Source: Flavobacteriaceae bacterium | GTDB taxonomy: Bacteria; Bacteroidota; Bacteroidia; Flavobacteriales; Flavobacteriaceae | DNA: 17,421 nt | Assembly (NCBI GenBank): GCA_019752245.1 | Contig: JAIEMH010000347.1 | Coordinates: forward strand, 1 to 17,421 | Direction: 5' to 3' | Shown here: positions 1 through 8,335 of the stretch, piece by piece | Numbering within the stretch: position 1 is the first letter of the stretch | Layout: each line of letters starts with the position of its first letter | Notes under the pieces: model-generated | Database searches by the model: none | Told to the model about the DNA's origin: nothing | Seen by the model: the letters and a program-made list of their open reading frames with translations, nothing else | Program-made: the position numbers and the translations under genes

Positions 1-510
1 GGGTATTTTAAAGAAGATTATGAATTTGTATCTCACTCACAATCAGATTATTTAGATATTCACAATGGTCGTTTTTGTGTTACACCCGAATATCCATCTG
101 GAACTTATGCTTATTTCTGTACTGTTGATGCTAATCACAATTCAGCTTATCCTTATGCAGTTGGACCAACTTTTTATGGTGTTAAAAATGCAGTAAAAGT
201 TACTTCAATTACTGAAACTACTTCGGTATACAATCCTGTTTTAGGTTTTGCTAATTTTGAATCTAATAAATTGAAAGCAATAATTTATCCTAATCCTGCA
301 AACGATTTTATCGCAATTCAAACACAACTTACAGCAACCGATTTAAAGGTTGTGCTTATAGATGAGCTTGGTAAAATTATACAAACTCAAACTTTATATC
401 AAGGAAGTACGATGTGTTATTTTGATGTTCAAACACTTTATGCAGGAGTATATTTTGTTAAAATATCTGATGGAATTAATACTAAAACATCAAAAGTTAT
501 TATAGAATAA
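1..510 (+). CDS. YHYH-type secreted protein, C-terminal part, with T9SS sorting domain (5' end outside window)
   Basis: The frame is open from base 1 to the TAA at 508-510, giving 169 residues of the C-terminal part of a longer protein. Residues about 1-60 contain a stretch with NGRFCVTPEYPSGTYAYF, characteristic of the YHYH domain, a family of secreted proteins of unknown biochemical role. Residues about 91-169 form a type IX secretion sorting domain (type A): it starts with YPNPANDF, runs through a LIDELGK turn and GVYFVKI, and ends in KTSKVIIE. The protein is therefore probably exported across the outer membrane and released or attached at the surface. It has its own terminator and is separated from the next gene by about 370 bases, so it is probably not part of the glucan operon. 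The ATG-less internal start at 271 (TTG) is only part of this frame. Family call is fairly sure; function is unknown. Confidence 0.8.
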   Translation, partial: GYFKEDYEFVSHSQSDYLDIHNGRFCVTPEYPSGTYAYFCTVDANHNSAYPYAVGPTFYGVKNAVKVTSITETTSVYNPVLGFANFESNKLKAIIYPNPANDFIAIQTQLTATDLKVVLIDELGKIIQTQTLYQGSTMCYFDVQTLYAGVYFVKISDGINTKTSKVIIE

Positions 511-532
511 CAAATTTACAACCTATTTTAGA

Positions 533-566
533 AGCCATTATTGTAATTACATAGTGGCTTTTTTTA
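533..566 (+). terminator. Rho-independent terminator after the YHYH gene
   Basis: The arms AGCCATTA (533-540) and TAGTGGCT (552-559, approximately) pair over 8 bp with one G-U pair around a loop of about 11-12 bases. The run of T from 559 to 565 follows at once. It lies 23 bases after the stop codon. Confidence 0.7.
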
Positions 567-884
567 TAATTCTGATAATTAAGAGGTTATGGGTTAAGAA
601 TAAGTATGTTGTAACATATTAATCAAATATAAAAAAACTTTTTTTAAGATTATCACCTATACATTCCCTCAACTATACCGATGTAAATAGGATATAAAAT
701 ATTTTTTAGTAATTAATAAATTCTCTGTAAAGCCTAGTGTAATTTGAATAAACTATAAAATTTAGTATAAAAAAATAAATATTTGTTAACTGTATAGTTT
801 CTATATTATCAAATTCCTTAGTTGATGAGGTTTAAATGTTAAATTTATGAAATCAAATTAATCTTAAACCTTAATCAAACTATT
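567..884. other. AT-rich non-coding stretch, 318 bases
   Basis: No credible coding frame is visible on either strand. It presumably carries the promoter and leader of the gene at 885, but I find no good TTTG / TAnnTTTG pair; the best is TTTG at 782-785 with a poor -7 match at 802. An inverted repeat lies at 827-872, close to the start codon, and is listed separately. Confidence 0.6.
827..872. repeat. Inverted repeat just upstream of the T9SS binding-protein gene
   Basis: AGGTTTAA at 828-835 and TTAAACCT at 864-871 are exact reverse complements, extendable by one G-U pair (827/872). The spacer is 28 bases and the right arm ends 13 bases before the ATG at 885. It could be a paired operator or a leader RNA hairpin; in such AT-rich DNA chance is also possible. 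Confidence 0.35.
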
Positions 885-2129
885 ATGAAAAAAATTACTT
901 TATTTATTTTTCTTTTGTTATTTTCAATAGGAAATGCACAATCATTACCATTTAATTTTAGTACGGCAAACCAGCTTATGGTAGGCGACAATTGTACAAC
1001 TTCTTTAACAACTGATGCAGGAGATGATGTTATGCAAATTATTGGTGGCGCTCAATTGTATGACAACGCTCAAAAGGTGTTTGCTCAAAATGTGAATCTT
1101 GCAGATAATACCAACAATACCATCACATTTAGATTTAAAGAAACATCAACAACAGGTAGCGGAAGTCACTTACTAAAATTTGAGTTAGGTACAACTCCAG
1201 ACGTAGAACTTCCATTTACTTCAAGTGGAACAGGTTGGCAAAATATTAGCCTTGACTTTGGTCCTGGTTTAGGAAATTATGGTAGAATCGTAATCTTTAC
1301 AGATTTTAATAACAATGCAACCGGAACATATTTAATAGATGACATTGCTGGAGGAACTAATGTTGCTCCACCACCAGTTTTGCCTTCACCAACTTCACCT
1401 GCACCGGTTCCAACTTTGGCTCCAGCACAAGTAATTAGTATGTATGGCGAAACTTATTCTAATACTTATCAGTATTCGTTTGGATCACTTGCTGGCGAAC
1501 CAGATTTAGATCCCTCAGCTGCAGTAAATCTTGCACTTAAATATGATTTTAACGTTGCTGGTTTTGGCGCTGGATACATTCAAACCAACCTTACTGCTGC
1601 AGGTATGCAATATGTACATTTTGATTATTGGTCACCTAATGCAACTACATTCAATTTATACTTGATATCAAACGCTCCAGTTGTTGAAAAAGTTTATACA
1701 ATATCGGTAAACGAACCAATTGTTTTAAATACATGGAAAAGTGTAACAATTCCTTTGTCTTATTTTACTTCTTTAGGATTCAATCCTGCAACTTGGTTTC
1801 AATATAAATTTGATGTTGCTGGTATTACACCCGGTATAGTTTATATAGACAATGTTTATTTTTCTGCAACGGCACCTTTAACAACTTCAACTTTTGAAAC
1901 TTCTCAAGTTAAAATGTATCCTAATCCTGTATCAGATAAATTATCAATTGAACTTAAAGAGAGCATTGAAGCTATTTCTGTTTATAATGTTTTAGGACAA
2001 GAAGTGTATTCAAGTTTTCCTGGAACTAATGAAGCAACCATTGATGTAGCAAGTTTTAAAAGCGGGATTTATATTGTAAAAATTACGTCAAACGGACTAG
2101 TTAAATCTAAAAGATTTATCAAAAAATAA
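885..2129 (+). CDS. Secreted two-domain carbohydrate-binding-like protein with T9SS sorting domain
   Basis: This 414-aa protein has a Sec signal peptide (residues 1-18, cut near NA/Q). Domain 1 (about 20-157) is a predicted beta-sandwich ending in GRIVIFTDFNNN and YLIDDI, which resembles the repeated domain of the PKD lipoprotein at 9820. A proline-rich linker (about 160-184, PPPVLPSPTSPAPVP) leads to domain 2 (about 185-333), another beta-sandwich beginning ISMYGETYSNTYQYSFG and ending IVYIDNVYFS. Such modules accompany glycoside hydrolases in Bacteroidota and are thought to bind sugars. Residues 343-414 are a T9SS type A sorting domain (MYPNPVSDKLSIEL to SKRFIKK). I see no catalytic domain. 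The gene has its own terminator and lies upstream of the regulator, so it is probably a single-gene unit of the same locus. A glucan-capturing role is inferred. Confidence 0.75.
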   Translation: MKKITLFIFLLLFSIGNAQSLPFNFSTANQLMVGDNCTTSLTTDAGDDVMQIIGGAQLYDNAQKVFAQNVNLADNTNNTITFRFKETSTTGSGSHLLKFELGTTPDVELPFTSSGTGWQNISLDFGPGLGNYGRIVIFTDFNNNATGTYLIDDIAGGTNVAPPPVLPSPTSPAPVPTLAPAQVISMYGETYSNTYQYSFGSLAGEPDLDPSAAVNLALKYDFNVAGFGAGYIQTNLTAAGMQYVHFDYWSPNATTFNLYLISNAPVVEKVYTISVNEPIVLNTWKSVTIPLSYFTSLGFNPATWFQYKFDVAGITPGIVYIDNVYFSATAPLTTSTFETSQVKMYPNPVSDKLSIELKESIEAISVYNVLGQEVYSSFPGTNEATIDVASFKSGIYIVKITSNGLVKSKRFIKK

Positions 2130-2151
2130 ACCCTGATTAATTACAATTAAT

Positions 2152-2179
2152 AACACGTTCTGTTTGGACGTGTTTTTTT
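2152..2179 (+). terminator. Rho-independent terminator after the T9SS binding-protein gene
   Basis: AACACGTTC (2152-2160) pairs with GGACGTGTT (2166-2174), a 9-bp stem with one G-U pair, around a 5-base loop TGTTT. An uninterrupted T run to 2179 follows. It isolates the gene at 885 from the regulator gene. Confidence 0.85.
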
Positions 2180-2186
2180 ATTATCA

Positions 2187-2217
2187 TTTCAAAATTTCAG
2201 AAATTATAGTATCTTTA
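2187..2217 (+). promoter_or_regulatory. Candidate promoter of the regulator gene
   Basis: TTTC (2187-2190), 19 bases, then TATCTTTA (2210-2217) match the Bacteroidota -33/-7 consensus (TTTG / TAnnTTTG) at 3 of 4 and 5 of 6 defined positions. The implied start near 2224 leaves a leader of about 14 bases. Confidence 0.4.
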
Positions 2218-2237
2218 AAAATTAAATTATAAAAAAG

Positions 2238-5042
2238 TTGGCAAAATATTTATCATATTTTTTAATTCTATCAAGTTTATTAGGGATTTCTCAAGAACTT
2301 CCTCCACTAGTAAGATATTCATCTGCACTTTACGGTGCAGGTAATCAAAATTGGATGATATCGCAAGATAAGAACAGGTTTATTTATTTTGCTAACAACG
2401 AAGGTCTTTTAGAGTTTAATGGTTCTAATTGGACCTTAAATCCATCGCCTAATGAAACTATTATTAGATCAGTAAAAGTAATTGAGGATAAAATTTTTAC
2501 TGGCTGTTATATGGAATTTGGCTTTTGGAGAAGACAAGCAAATGGTCAATTAAAGTATACTTCGCTCAGTAAGTCAATAAAAAATAAACTACTTGACGAT
2601 GAGCAATTTTGGAATATAATTAATTATGAACAATGGGTAGTTTTTCAGTCGTTAAGTAGAATTTATATTTATGATACAAAGACTACTAATTTTAAAATTA
2701 TAACACCTAAAAACAGCATAACCAAAGCCATTAAAGTCAATAATGCAATCTATTTTCAAGTAGTAAATGAAGGACTTTTTGAAATTGAAAACGGTAAAAG
2801 TAAATTGGTATCTAATAATCCTGTTTTACAAAAAAGTAAAATTGTAAATATTTTTGGAAAGGATGATGGATTAATTATTCAAACTCAAATGAATGGGTTT
2901 TATAAATTACTTAATTCTAATTTATCAAAATTCACTACTGATGCCGATTCACAAATTGATGTTAGCAGCATTTATTCAAGCCAATTATTATCTGATGGAA
3001 GTTTTGCATTGGGAACAGTTTCGAACGGAATTTTTATAATTACAGAAGCAGGAAAGATAAAATACCACATAACTCAAAATAAAGGACTTAGTAATAATAC
3101 TGCATTGTCACTATTTGAAGATATAGATAAAAATTTATGGATAGGACTCGATAATGGTATCAATTGTATCAACCTTCAATCGCCAGTTAAAAGTTATTCT
3201 GATGATACTGGAATTCTAGGTACTGTTTACACTTCAATTCTTCATAACGGAAAATTATATATTGGAACCAATCAAGGTTTATTTTGTAAAAATTTTGAAG
3301 GAAATAATTTTTTTAAACTTGTAACCGGAACCAAAGGTCAGGTTTGGTCATTATTTGAATACCAAGGTTCGCTTTTTTGTGGTCATGATTCAGGAACATT
3401 TATTGTAGAAAATGAATCGGCTAAAAGCATTTTTTCACAGTCAGGAACTTGGAAGTTAGAATCGGTTCCTAATCACAGTAATTTTTTATTACAAGGTAAT
3501 TATTATGGAATTTCAATTCTAGAAAAAATAAACAATCAATGGGTTTTTAGAAATAAAGTTGCTGGATTTGATTATTCTTCAAGGTATTTTGAAATTACCA
3601 ATCAAAACGAAGTTTATATTAGCCATGAATATAAAGGAGTTTTTAGATTTCAGATGAATAAAACTTTTGATAAAGCATTAAATTTTAGTACTTATTCTAA
3701 TCCTAAAAAAGGTAAAAATGCTAGTTTAACCAAGTATAATAATTCGATTTATTATGCTTATAAAGAAGGAATTTTTAAGCTAAACGAAAAAACTAAAAAG
3801 TTTGAGAAAGACTCTTTGTTGAGCTCTGTTTTTGAAAAAGATGAATATACATCGGGAAAATTAATTGTAGATAATTCAAATAAAATTTGGTTGTTTTCAA
3901 AAAATTATATCCATTATTTTTCGCTTAGTAAACTTAGTTTTCAGCTAAAGCAAAATGCTATTCCAATTCCATCATCACTTACCAATTCTATGTTGGGATA
4001 TGAAAATATTACCCAATTATCCAACTCGGTTTATCTAATTGGAACAACAGACGGATATTATACTATCAATATCAATGATTTGAGTTTTAAAAATTATAGT
4101 GTTTCTATATCAAATATTAGCATAAATAAGCTGAATCAAAAGAGTACTAATTGTTCTATTATTGGGCCTAGAGATTTTGAATATGATGAAAATAACATCA
4201 CTTTTAGTTATACAGTTCCAGAATATAATAAATATATCAATGCAGAATATCAGTATTTATTAGAAGGATTTCAAGAAGATTGGAGTGAATGGAGTGCAAA
4301 ACCTACCGTTAATTTTAAAAACCTTTCTTCTGGCGAATATACTTTTAAAGTTAGAGCTAGAGTGGCCAATTCTGCACCAGAAAATGTTGCTAGTTATAAT
4401 TTTACAGTTTTAAAGCCTTGGTATGCTACAAACTTCGCAATAATTCTATATATAATTCTAGGTATAATTGGAGCTTATTATATTAACAGATCGTATAAGA
4501 AATACTATCAAAAACAAGAAAAAAAGTTAATTGAAGAGAACAATCTTTTGCTAGAAATTAAAGAACTCGAGTCTGAACAGCAGTTGATGAAACTACGAAA
4601 TGAGCAACTTTCACAAGACGTAGATAGTAAAAGTCGAGAATTGGCAGTTTCTACAATGAGTTTAATTAAGAAAAACGAACTCTTGTCGTTGATTAAAGAC
4701 GATTTAAAAAAGACTTCCGAAGAAGGAGGAACAAGAAGTATCAAATCAGTTATTACTACTATCAATAAAAATATTTCTAATGAAGATACTTGGAATGTCT
4801 TTAAAGAAGCATTTGATACTGCTGACAAAGATTTTTTAAAGAAAGTAAAACAAGCACATCCATCACTTACTCCAAATGATTTACGTCTTTGTGCTTACCT
4901 TAGACTCAACCTTTCTTCTAAAGAAATTGCACCATTATTAAACATCTCTGTGCGAAGTATTGAAATTAAACGATATCGTTTGCGTAAAAAAATGAATTTA
5001 GACCACGAACAAGGACTTGTTGAGTACATACTTTCTATCTAG
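2238..5042 (+). CDS. Membrane-bound sensor-regulator: beta-propeller / Y_Y_Y periplasmic sensor with LuxR-type HTH
   Basis: This 934-aa protein is a one-component, SusR/HTCS-like regulator without kinase or receiver domains. The signal peptide is residues 1-19. Residues about 20-640 are beta-propeller repeats; one clear Reg_prop blade reads DKNLWIGLDNGINCI (about 299-313). A Y_Y_Y domain follows (about 646-725, with YQYLLEGFQEDWSEW). A hydrophobic helix at about 731-753 spans the inner membrane. A charged coiled coil (about 755-830) connects to a LuxR/GerE-type HTH at about 872-934, with LSSKEIAPLLNISVRSIE as its core. The periplasmic part presumably binds an oligosaccharide and the cytoplasmic HTH switches on the neighbouring genes. 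Translation starts at TTG: an in-frame stop lies at 2223-2225 and the next ATG (residue 40) would lose the signal peptide. It stands between two target transcription units. Family call is firm; the ligand is inferred. Confidence 0.85.
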   Translation: MAKYLSYFLILSSLLGISQELPPLVRYSSALYGAGNQNWMISQDKNRFIYFANNEGLLEFNGSNWTLNPSPNETIIRSVKVIEDKIFTGCYMEFGFWRRQANGQLKYTSLSKSIKNKLLDDEQFWNIINYEQWVVFQSLSRIYIYDTKTTNFKIITPKNSITKAIKVNNAIYFQVVNEGLFEIENGKSKLVSNNPVLQKSKIVNIFGKDDGLIIQTQMNGFYKLLNSNLSKFTTDADSQIDVSSIYSSQLLSDGSFALGTVSNGIFIITEAGKIKYHITQNKGLSNNTALSLFEDIDKNLWIGLDNGINCINLQSPVKSYSDDTGILGTVYTSILHNGKLYIGTNQGLFCKNFEGNNFFKLVTGTKGQVWSLFEYQGSLFCGHDSGTFIVENESAKSIFSQSGTWKLESVPNHSNFLLQGNYYGISILEKINNQWVFRNKVAGFDYSSRYFEITNQNEVYISHEYKGVFRFQMNKTFDKALNFSTYSNPKKGKNASLTKYNNSIYYAYKEGIFKLNEKTKKFEKDSLLSSVFEKDEYTSGKLIVDNSNKIWLFSKNYIHYFSLSKLSFQLKQNAIPIPSSLTNSMLGYENITQLSNSVYLIGTTDGYYTININDLSFKNYSVSISNISINKLNQKSTNCSIIGPRDFEYDENNITFSYTVPEYNKYINAEYQYLLEGFQEDWSEWSAKPTVNFKNLSSGEYTFKVRARVANSAPENVASYNFTVLKPWYATNFAIILYIILGIIGAYYINRSYKKYYQKQEKKLIEENNLLLEIKELESEQQLMKLRNEQLSQDVDSKSRELAVSTMSLIKKNELLSLIKDDLKKTSEEGGTRSIKSVITTINKNISNEDTWNVFKEAFDTADKDFLKKVKQAHPSLTPNDLRLCAYLRLNLSSKEIAPLLNISVRSIEIKRYRLRKKMNLDHEQGLVEYILSI

Positions 5043-5227
5043 AACTATACAGATTAGACGCAAAGCACCTATACAATACTACAACAACAACGTTTGCGAT
5101 TAGTTTTAATTTGATTTTTTTTAATTGACATCATAGTCTTAATTTCTTGTTAATACTAGGTTTTTTTGATTGATTCAATAAATTATTAAACATATTTTTT
5201 CAATGTATGTTTTTTGTTGTGGTTCTT

Positions 5228-5261
5228 TTTGTCAAATTATCAATTTATACCAATAATTTTA
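5228..5261 (+). promoter_or_regulatory. Candidate promoter of the susC-led operon
   Basis: TTTG (5228-5231), 22 bases, then TAATTTTA (5254-5261) match the Bacteroidota consensus fully at -33 and at 5 of 6 positions at -7. The start would fall near 5268, leaving a leader of about 16 bases before the ATG at 5284. The region is so T-rich that other pairings exist. The remaining bases 5043-5227 hold no gene and no clear terminator for the regulator. Confidence 0.35.
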
Positions 5262-5283
5262 TAATTCAATTAAACCAACTTAT

Positions 5284-8200
5284 ATGAAATCTAAAATTTT
5301 ATTATTTGCTGTACTATTTATTACCTCATTAGGATATTCACAATCCATTGAAGTAAGTGGTAAAGTAATTGATTCTAATTCCAACATGCCTTTACCAGGA
5401 GTAAACATTGTTGTTAAAAATTCTTCCACTGGAGTAACAACCGACCTCGATGGGAATTTTAAAATCTCAAAATTATCCAAAGGAAATGTTTTAATTTTTT
5501 CTTATATTGGGTACAAGAATTATCAAGTAGGTGTTTCAAGTTCTGAAAAACTTGTTGTAAAACTTGTTGAAGATAATAAATCTCTTGAAGAGGTAGTTGT
5601 TATTGGATATGGTTCGCAAAAGAAAAAAGATGTTACTGGTGCAGTAGGATTTATAGGAACCAAAACTATAGATCAATTAAAACCAATTAAAATTGAACAA
5701 GCACTGCAAGGGACTTTGGCAGGAGTAACTGTTACTTCCGATTCTGGTGCTCCTGGTGCTGGACTTAATATTTTAATTAGAGGAGTTCAAAGTAATGGCG
5801 ATAACAGACCTTTATATGTAGTTGACGGAAATTTATCTGATCCAAGTATTCTTAATCCTGGAGATATTGAATCTATTACTGTTTTAAAAGATGCTCAAGC
5901 AGCAATTTATGGAGTTAGAGGTGCCAATGGTGTTATAATAATTAAAACAAAAAATGGTAAAAAGAATTCAAAAACTGCTTTTTCATATAATACTTATGTA
6001 GGTAATCAAGAAACTACTAAAAAATTATCTTTACTAAATGCTACTGAGTATGCTTTACTTTTAAACGAAAGTTATGCTAATGGTGGTCAACCATTACCTT
6101 ATCCAGTGGTTTCTAATTTGGGTAAAGGTACCGATTGGCAAGATGAAGTTTTTAGTAACAATGCTCTTATCACAAGTCATGATATGAATGTTTCTGGTGG
6201 TTCAGAAAAAATAACGTATGCAGTTAGTGGTTCTCATCTATTTCAACAAGGTATTGTTGGAGAAGCTAAATCAGGATTTAAAAGAAATACAGCTTCTTTG
6301 TCTTTGGGTGTAGATTTAACTAGCAAACTTAAAATTAATACTAATGTTAATTATTCTTACATCAACAGAAAATCATTAAATGAAAATGGGTTAGGTTCAG
6401 TATTATTCAATGCAATCAACACTCCAGCAACACTTTCACCTTACGATGCAAATGGTAATTTTACTTTAGTGCCAAGTACTGCAGGTTTTGGTATAGAAGT
6501 TATCAATCCGTTGGCGCAAATAGACAATACTTATAATGATTACAACATTAAAAGAATTAGTGGTACGTTTGGTTTAGATTATAGTCTTTTAAAAGATTTG
6601 GTTATAACTAGTAAAATCGGATTCAATTCAGCAAATTCTGAAAGTCGCTCTTTCTCAAAAATTGTAAATTATGGCGGAAAAGTATTTGATGTGCAAAGAA
6701 GTAGTGTTTCACAAAATGCTATAAATGATAACAGTTATGTATTTGATTTGTATTTAAATTATAAGAAAAGTTTTGGAGAACACAATCTTTCTGGAACTCT
6801 AGGTACTTCAAATGCCAAAGAATGGGGTAATGGATTGTTTGCAACTGGCTATGATGTGCCAAATAACTCATGGGATTTTGCCGATATTAATCTAACTACC
6901 GGACTTCCAACTTCTAAAAATGTTGGTTCTTATGTTTATGATGAACGACTTAACTCTTACTTTGCAAGATTACAATATGATTACTCAGGTAAATATTTAA
7001 TTTCGGGTATGGCTAGAAGAGACTCTTCTACAAAATTTGGACCAGATAATGCAGTGGCTTATTTCTTGTCAACAACTGGAGGTTGGGTAGTCTCTAAAGA
7101 AAATTTCTTAGTCGATTCTAAAGCGATAAATTTCATGAAACTAAGAGCCAGTTATGGTGTCTTAGGAAATGATAAAATTAAACCAAATGGTTATGTTGGT
7201 TTACTAAATGGTGAAGCAACTTACGTATTTGATAATACACTTACTAATGGTGTTGCTATTGGTGGCTTGGCTAATCCTGGACTAAAGTGGGAAAAAGCAA
7301 GAAAATTTGATGTTGGTTTAGATTTAAAATTTTTCAACAATCAATTGGATATTACAACTGATTATTTCATAGAAAGTAGAAAAGATTTACTAATTGACAA
7401 CTTACCAGTTTCTGGTATAACTGGAGTTGCTGGTCCAGGTGGTGCTTCTCCAACAGTTAATGCTGGTGCTACACAAAACAAAGGGTACGAATTAGCAATA
7501 GGCTATAATAAAAAACTTAGCGAAAGCCTTTCATTCAATGTGAATTTTAATGTTACGACTATTAAAAATGTTGTTACTAAAGTTAGTGATAGTAGAGGTT
7601 TCATTGAAGGTGGTTCTTTTGGAGTTGGTCAGTTGCCAATTGCAAGAATGCAAGAAGGAGAATCAATAGGATATTTCTACGGACTTCAAACAGACGGAAT
7701 TTTCCAAAACCAAGCTGAAGTTGACGCACATCCATCTCAGATAGCATTAGGTGTCGTTGCTTCTCCTGGAGATATCCGTTATAAAGATGTTAACGGTGAC
7801 GGTGTGATTAACTTTAATGATAGAACTAAAGTAGGTAGTCCTTTACCAGATTTTACTTTAGGTTTTAATATGAGTGTTAAATATAAAAATGTAGATTTTG
7901 CTGCTTATTCTTATGCTTCTATTGGAAATGATATGGTTAGGAATTACGAAAGAACACTTTCAGATTTAAACCGTCTTAATTATCAATTAGGAAGATGGAC
8001 TGGAGAAGGAACAAGTAATACTGTTCCAAGAGTTACAACTGGCGCATCTACAAATAATTTATTTTCTAGCTACTTTGTAGAAGATGCTTCATTTTTTAGA
8101 ATTCAAAATGTGCAATTAGGATATACTTTAAATCCTAATTATTCTAACAAGGTTGGTATTTCTAGATTAAGACTTTATGCATCAGTTAACAACGTTTATA

Positions 8201-8325
8201 CATTTACAAAATATAGAGGTTTTGATCCTGCTGCAACAAATGGACTGCCTATTGGAGGCGGAATAGACTATGGATTTTATCCAACTCCAAGAATTTACAT
8301 GCTAGGTCTTAATCTTAACTTTTAA
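5284..8325 (+). CDS. SusC-like TonB-dependent outer-membrane glycan transporter
   Basis: This 1013-aa protein is full length for the SusC/RagA family. It has a signal peptide (1-19, cut near YS/Q), an N-terminal carboxypeptidase-regulatory-like beta-sandwich (about 22-97, with GKVIDSNSNMPLPGVNIVVK), a region carrying EEVVVIGYG that is typical of the linker to the plug, and the plug domain with IRGVQSNGDNRPLYVVDG and DIESITVLKDAQAAIYGVRG (about 160-230). The rest is the 22-strand barrel, ending in aromatic LNLNF as expected for outer-membrane insertion. An EF-hand-like loop, DVNGDGVINFNDR, lies in the C-terminal third, as is common in this family. It imports oligosaccharides using TonB energy, with the SusD partner as lid. 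It is the first gene of the run, with only 10 bases to the next. Beta-glucan as cargo is inferred from the neighbouring enzymes. Confidence 0.95.
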   Translation: MKSKILLFAVLFITSLGYSQSIEVSGKVIDSNSNMPLPGVNIVVKNSSTGVTTDLDGNFKISKLSKGNVLIFSYIGYKNYQVGVSSSEKLVVKLVEDNKSLEEVVVIGYGSQKKKDVTGAVGFIGTKTIDQLKPIKIEQALQGTLAGVTVTSDSGAPGAGLNILIRGVQSNGDNRPLYVVDGNLSDPSILNPGDIESITVLKDAQAAIYGVRGANGVIIIKTKNGKKNSKTAFSYNTYVGNQETTKKLSLLNATEYALLLNESYANGGQPLPYPVVSNLGKGTDWQDEVFSNNALITSHDMNVSGGSEKITYAVSGSHLFQQGIVGEAKSGFKRNTASLSLGVDLTSKLKINTNVNYSYINRKSLNENGLGSVLFNAINTPATLSPYDANGNFTLVPSTAGFGIEVINPLAQIDNTYNDYNIKRISGTFGLDYSLLKDLVITSKIGFNSANSESRSFSKIVNYGGKVFDVQRSSVSQNAINDNSYVFDLYLNYKKSFGEHNLSGTLGTSNAKEWGNGLFATGYDVPNNSWDFADINLTTGLPTSKNVGSYVYDERLNSYFARLQYDYSGKYLISGMARRDSSTKFGPDNAVAYFLSTTGGWVVSKENFLVDSKAINFMKLRASYGVLGNDKIKPNGYVGLLNGEATYVFDNTLTNGVAIGGLANPGLKWEKARKFDVGLDLKFFNNQLDITTDYFIESRKDLLIDNLPVSGITGVAGPGGASPTVNAGATQNKGYELAIGYNKKLSESLSFNVNFNVTTIKNVVTKVSDSRGFIEGGSFGVGQLPIARMQEGESIGYFYGLQTDGIFQNQAEVDAHPSQIALGVVASPGDIRYKDVNGDGVINFNDRTKVGSPLPDFTLGFNMSVKYKNVDFAAYSYASIGNDMVRNYERTLSDLNRLNYQLGRWTGEGTSNTVPRVTTGASTNNLFSSYFVEDASFFRIQNVQLGYTLNPNYSNKVGISRLRLYASVNNVYTFTKYRGFDPAATNGLPIGGGIDYGFYPTPRIYMLGLNLNF

Positions 8326-8335
8326 TTTTACAATT

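Noticed and set aside
782..810. TTTG with a TA-rich box as promoter for the gene at 885
   Set aside because: Spacing of 16 and only 4 of 6 matches at -7; not better than chance in this AT-rich stretch.
4508..4828. Minus-strand frame of 106 codons
   Set aside because: It lies wholly inside the coiled-coil region of the regulator and is the complement of a Lys/Glu-rich reading frame; no family resemblance.
5031..5060. Imperfect inverted repeat (TCTATCT / AGATTAGA) at the end of the regulator gene
   Set aside because: Needs a bulge, has a short weak stem and no T run, so it is not a convincing terminator.
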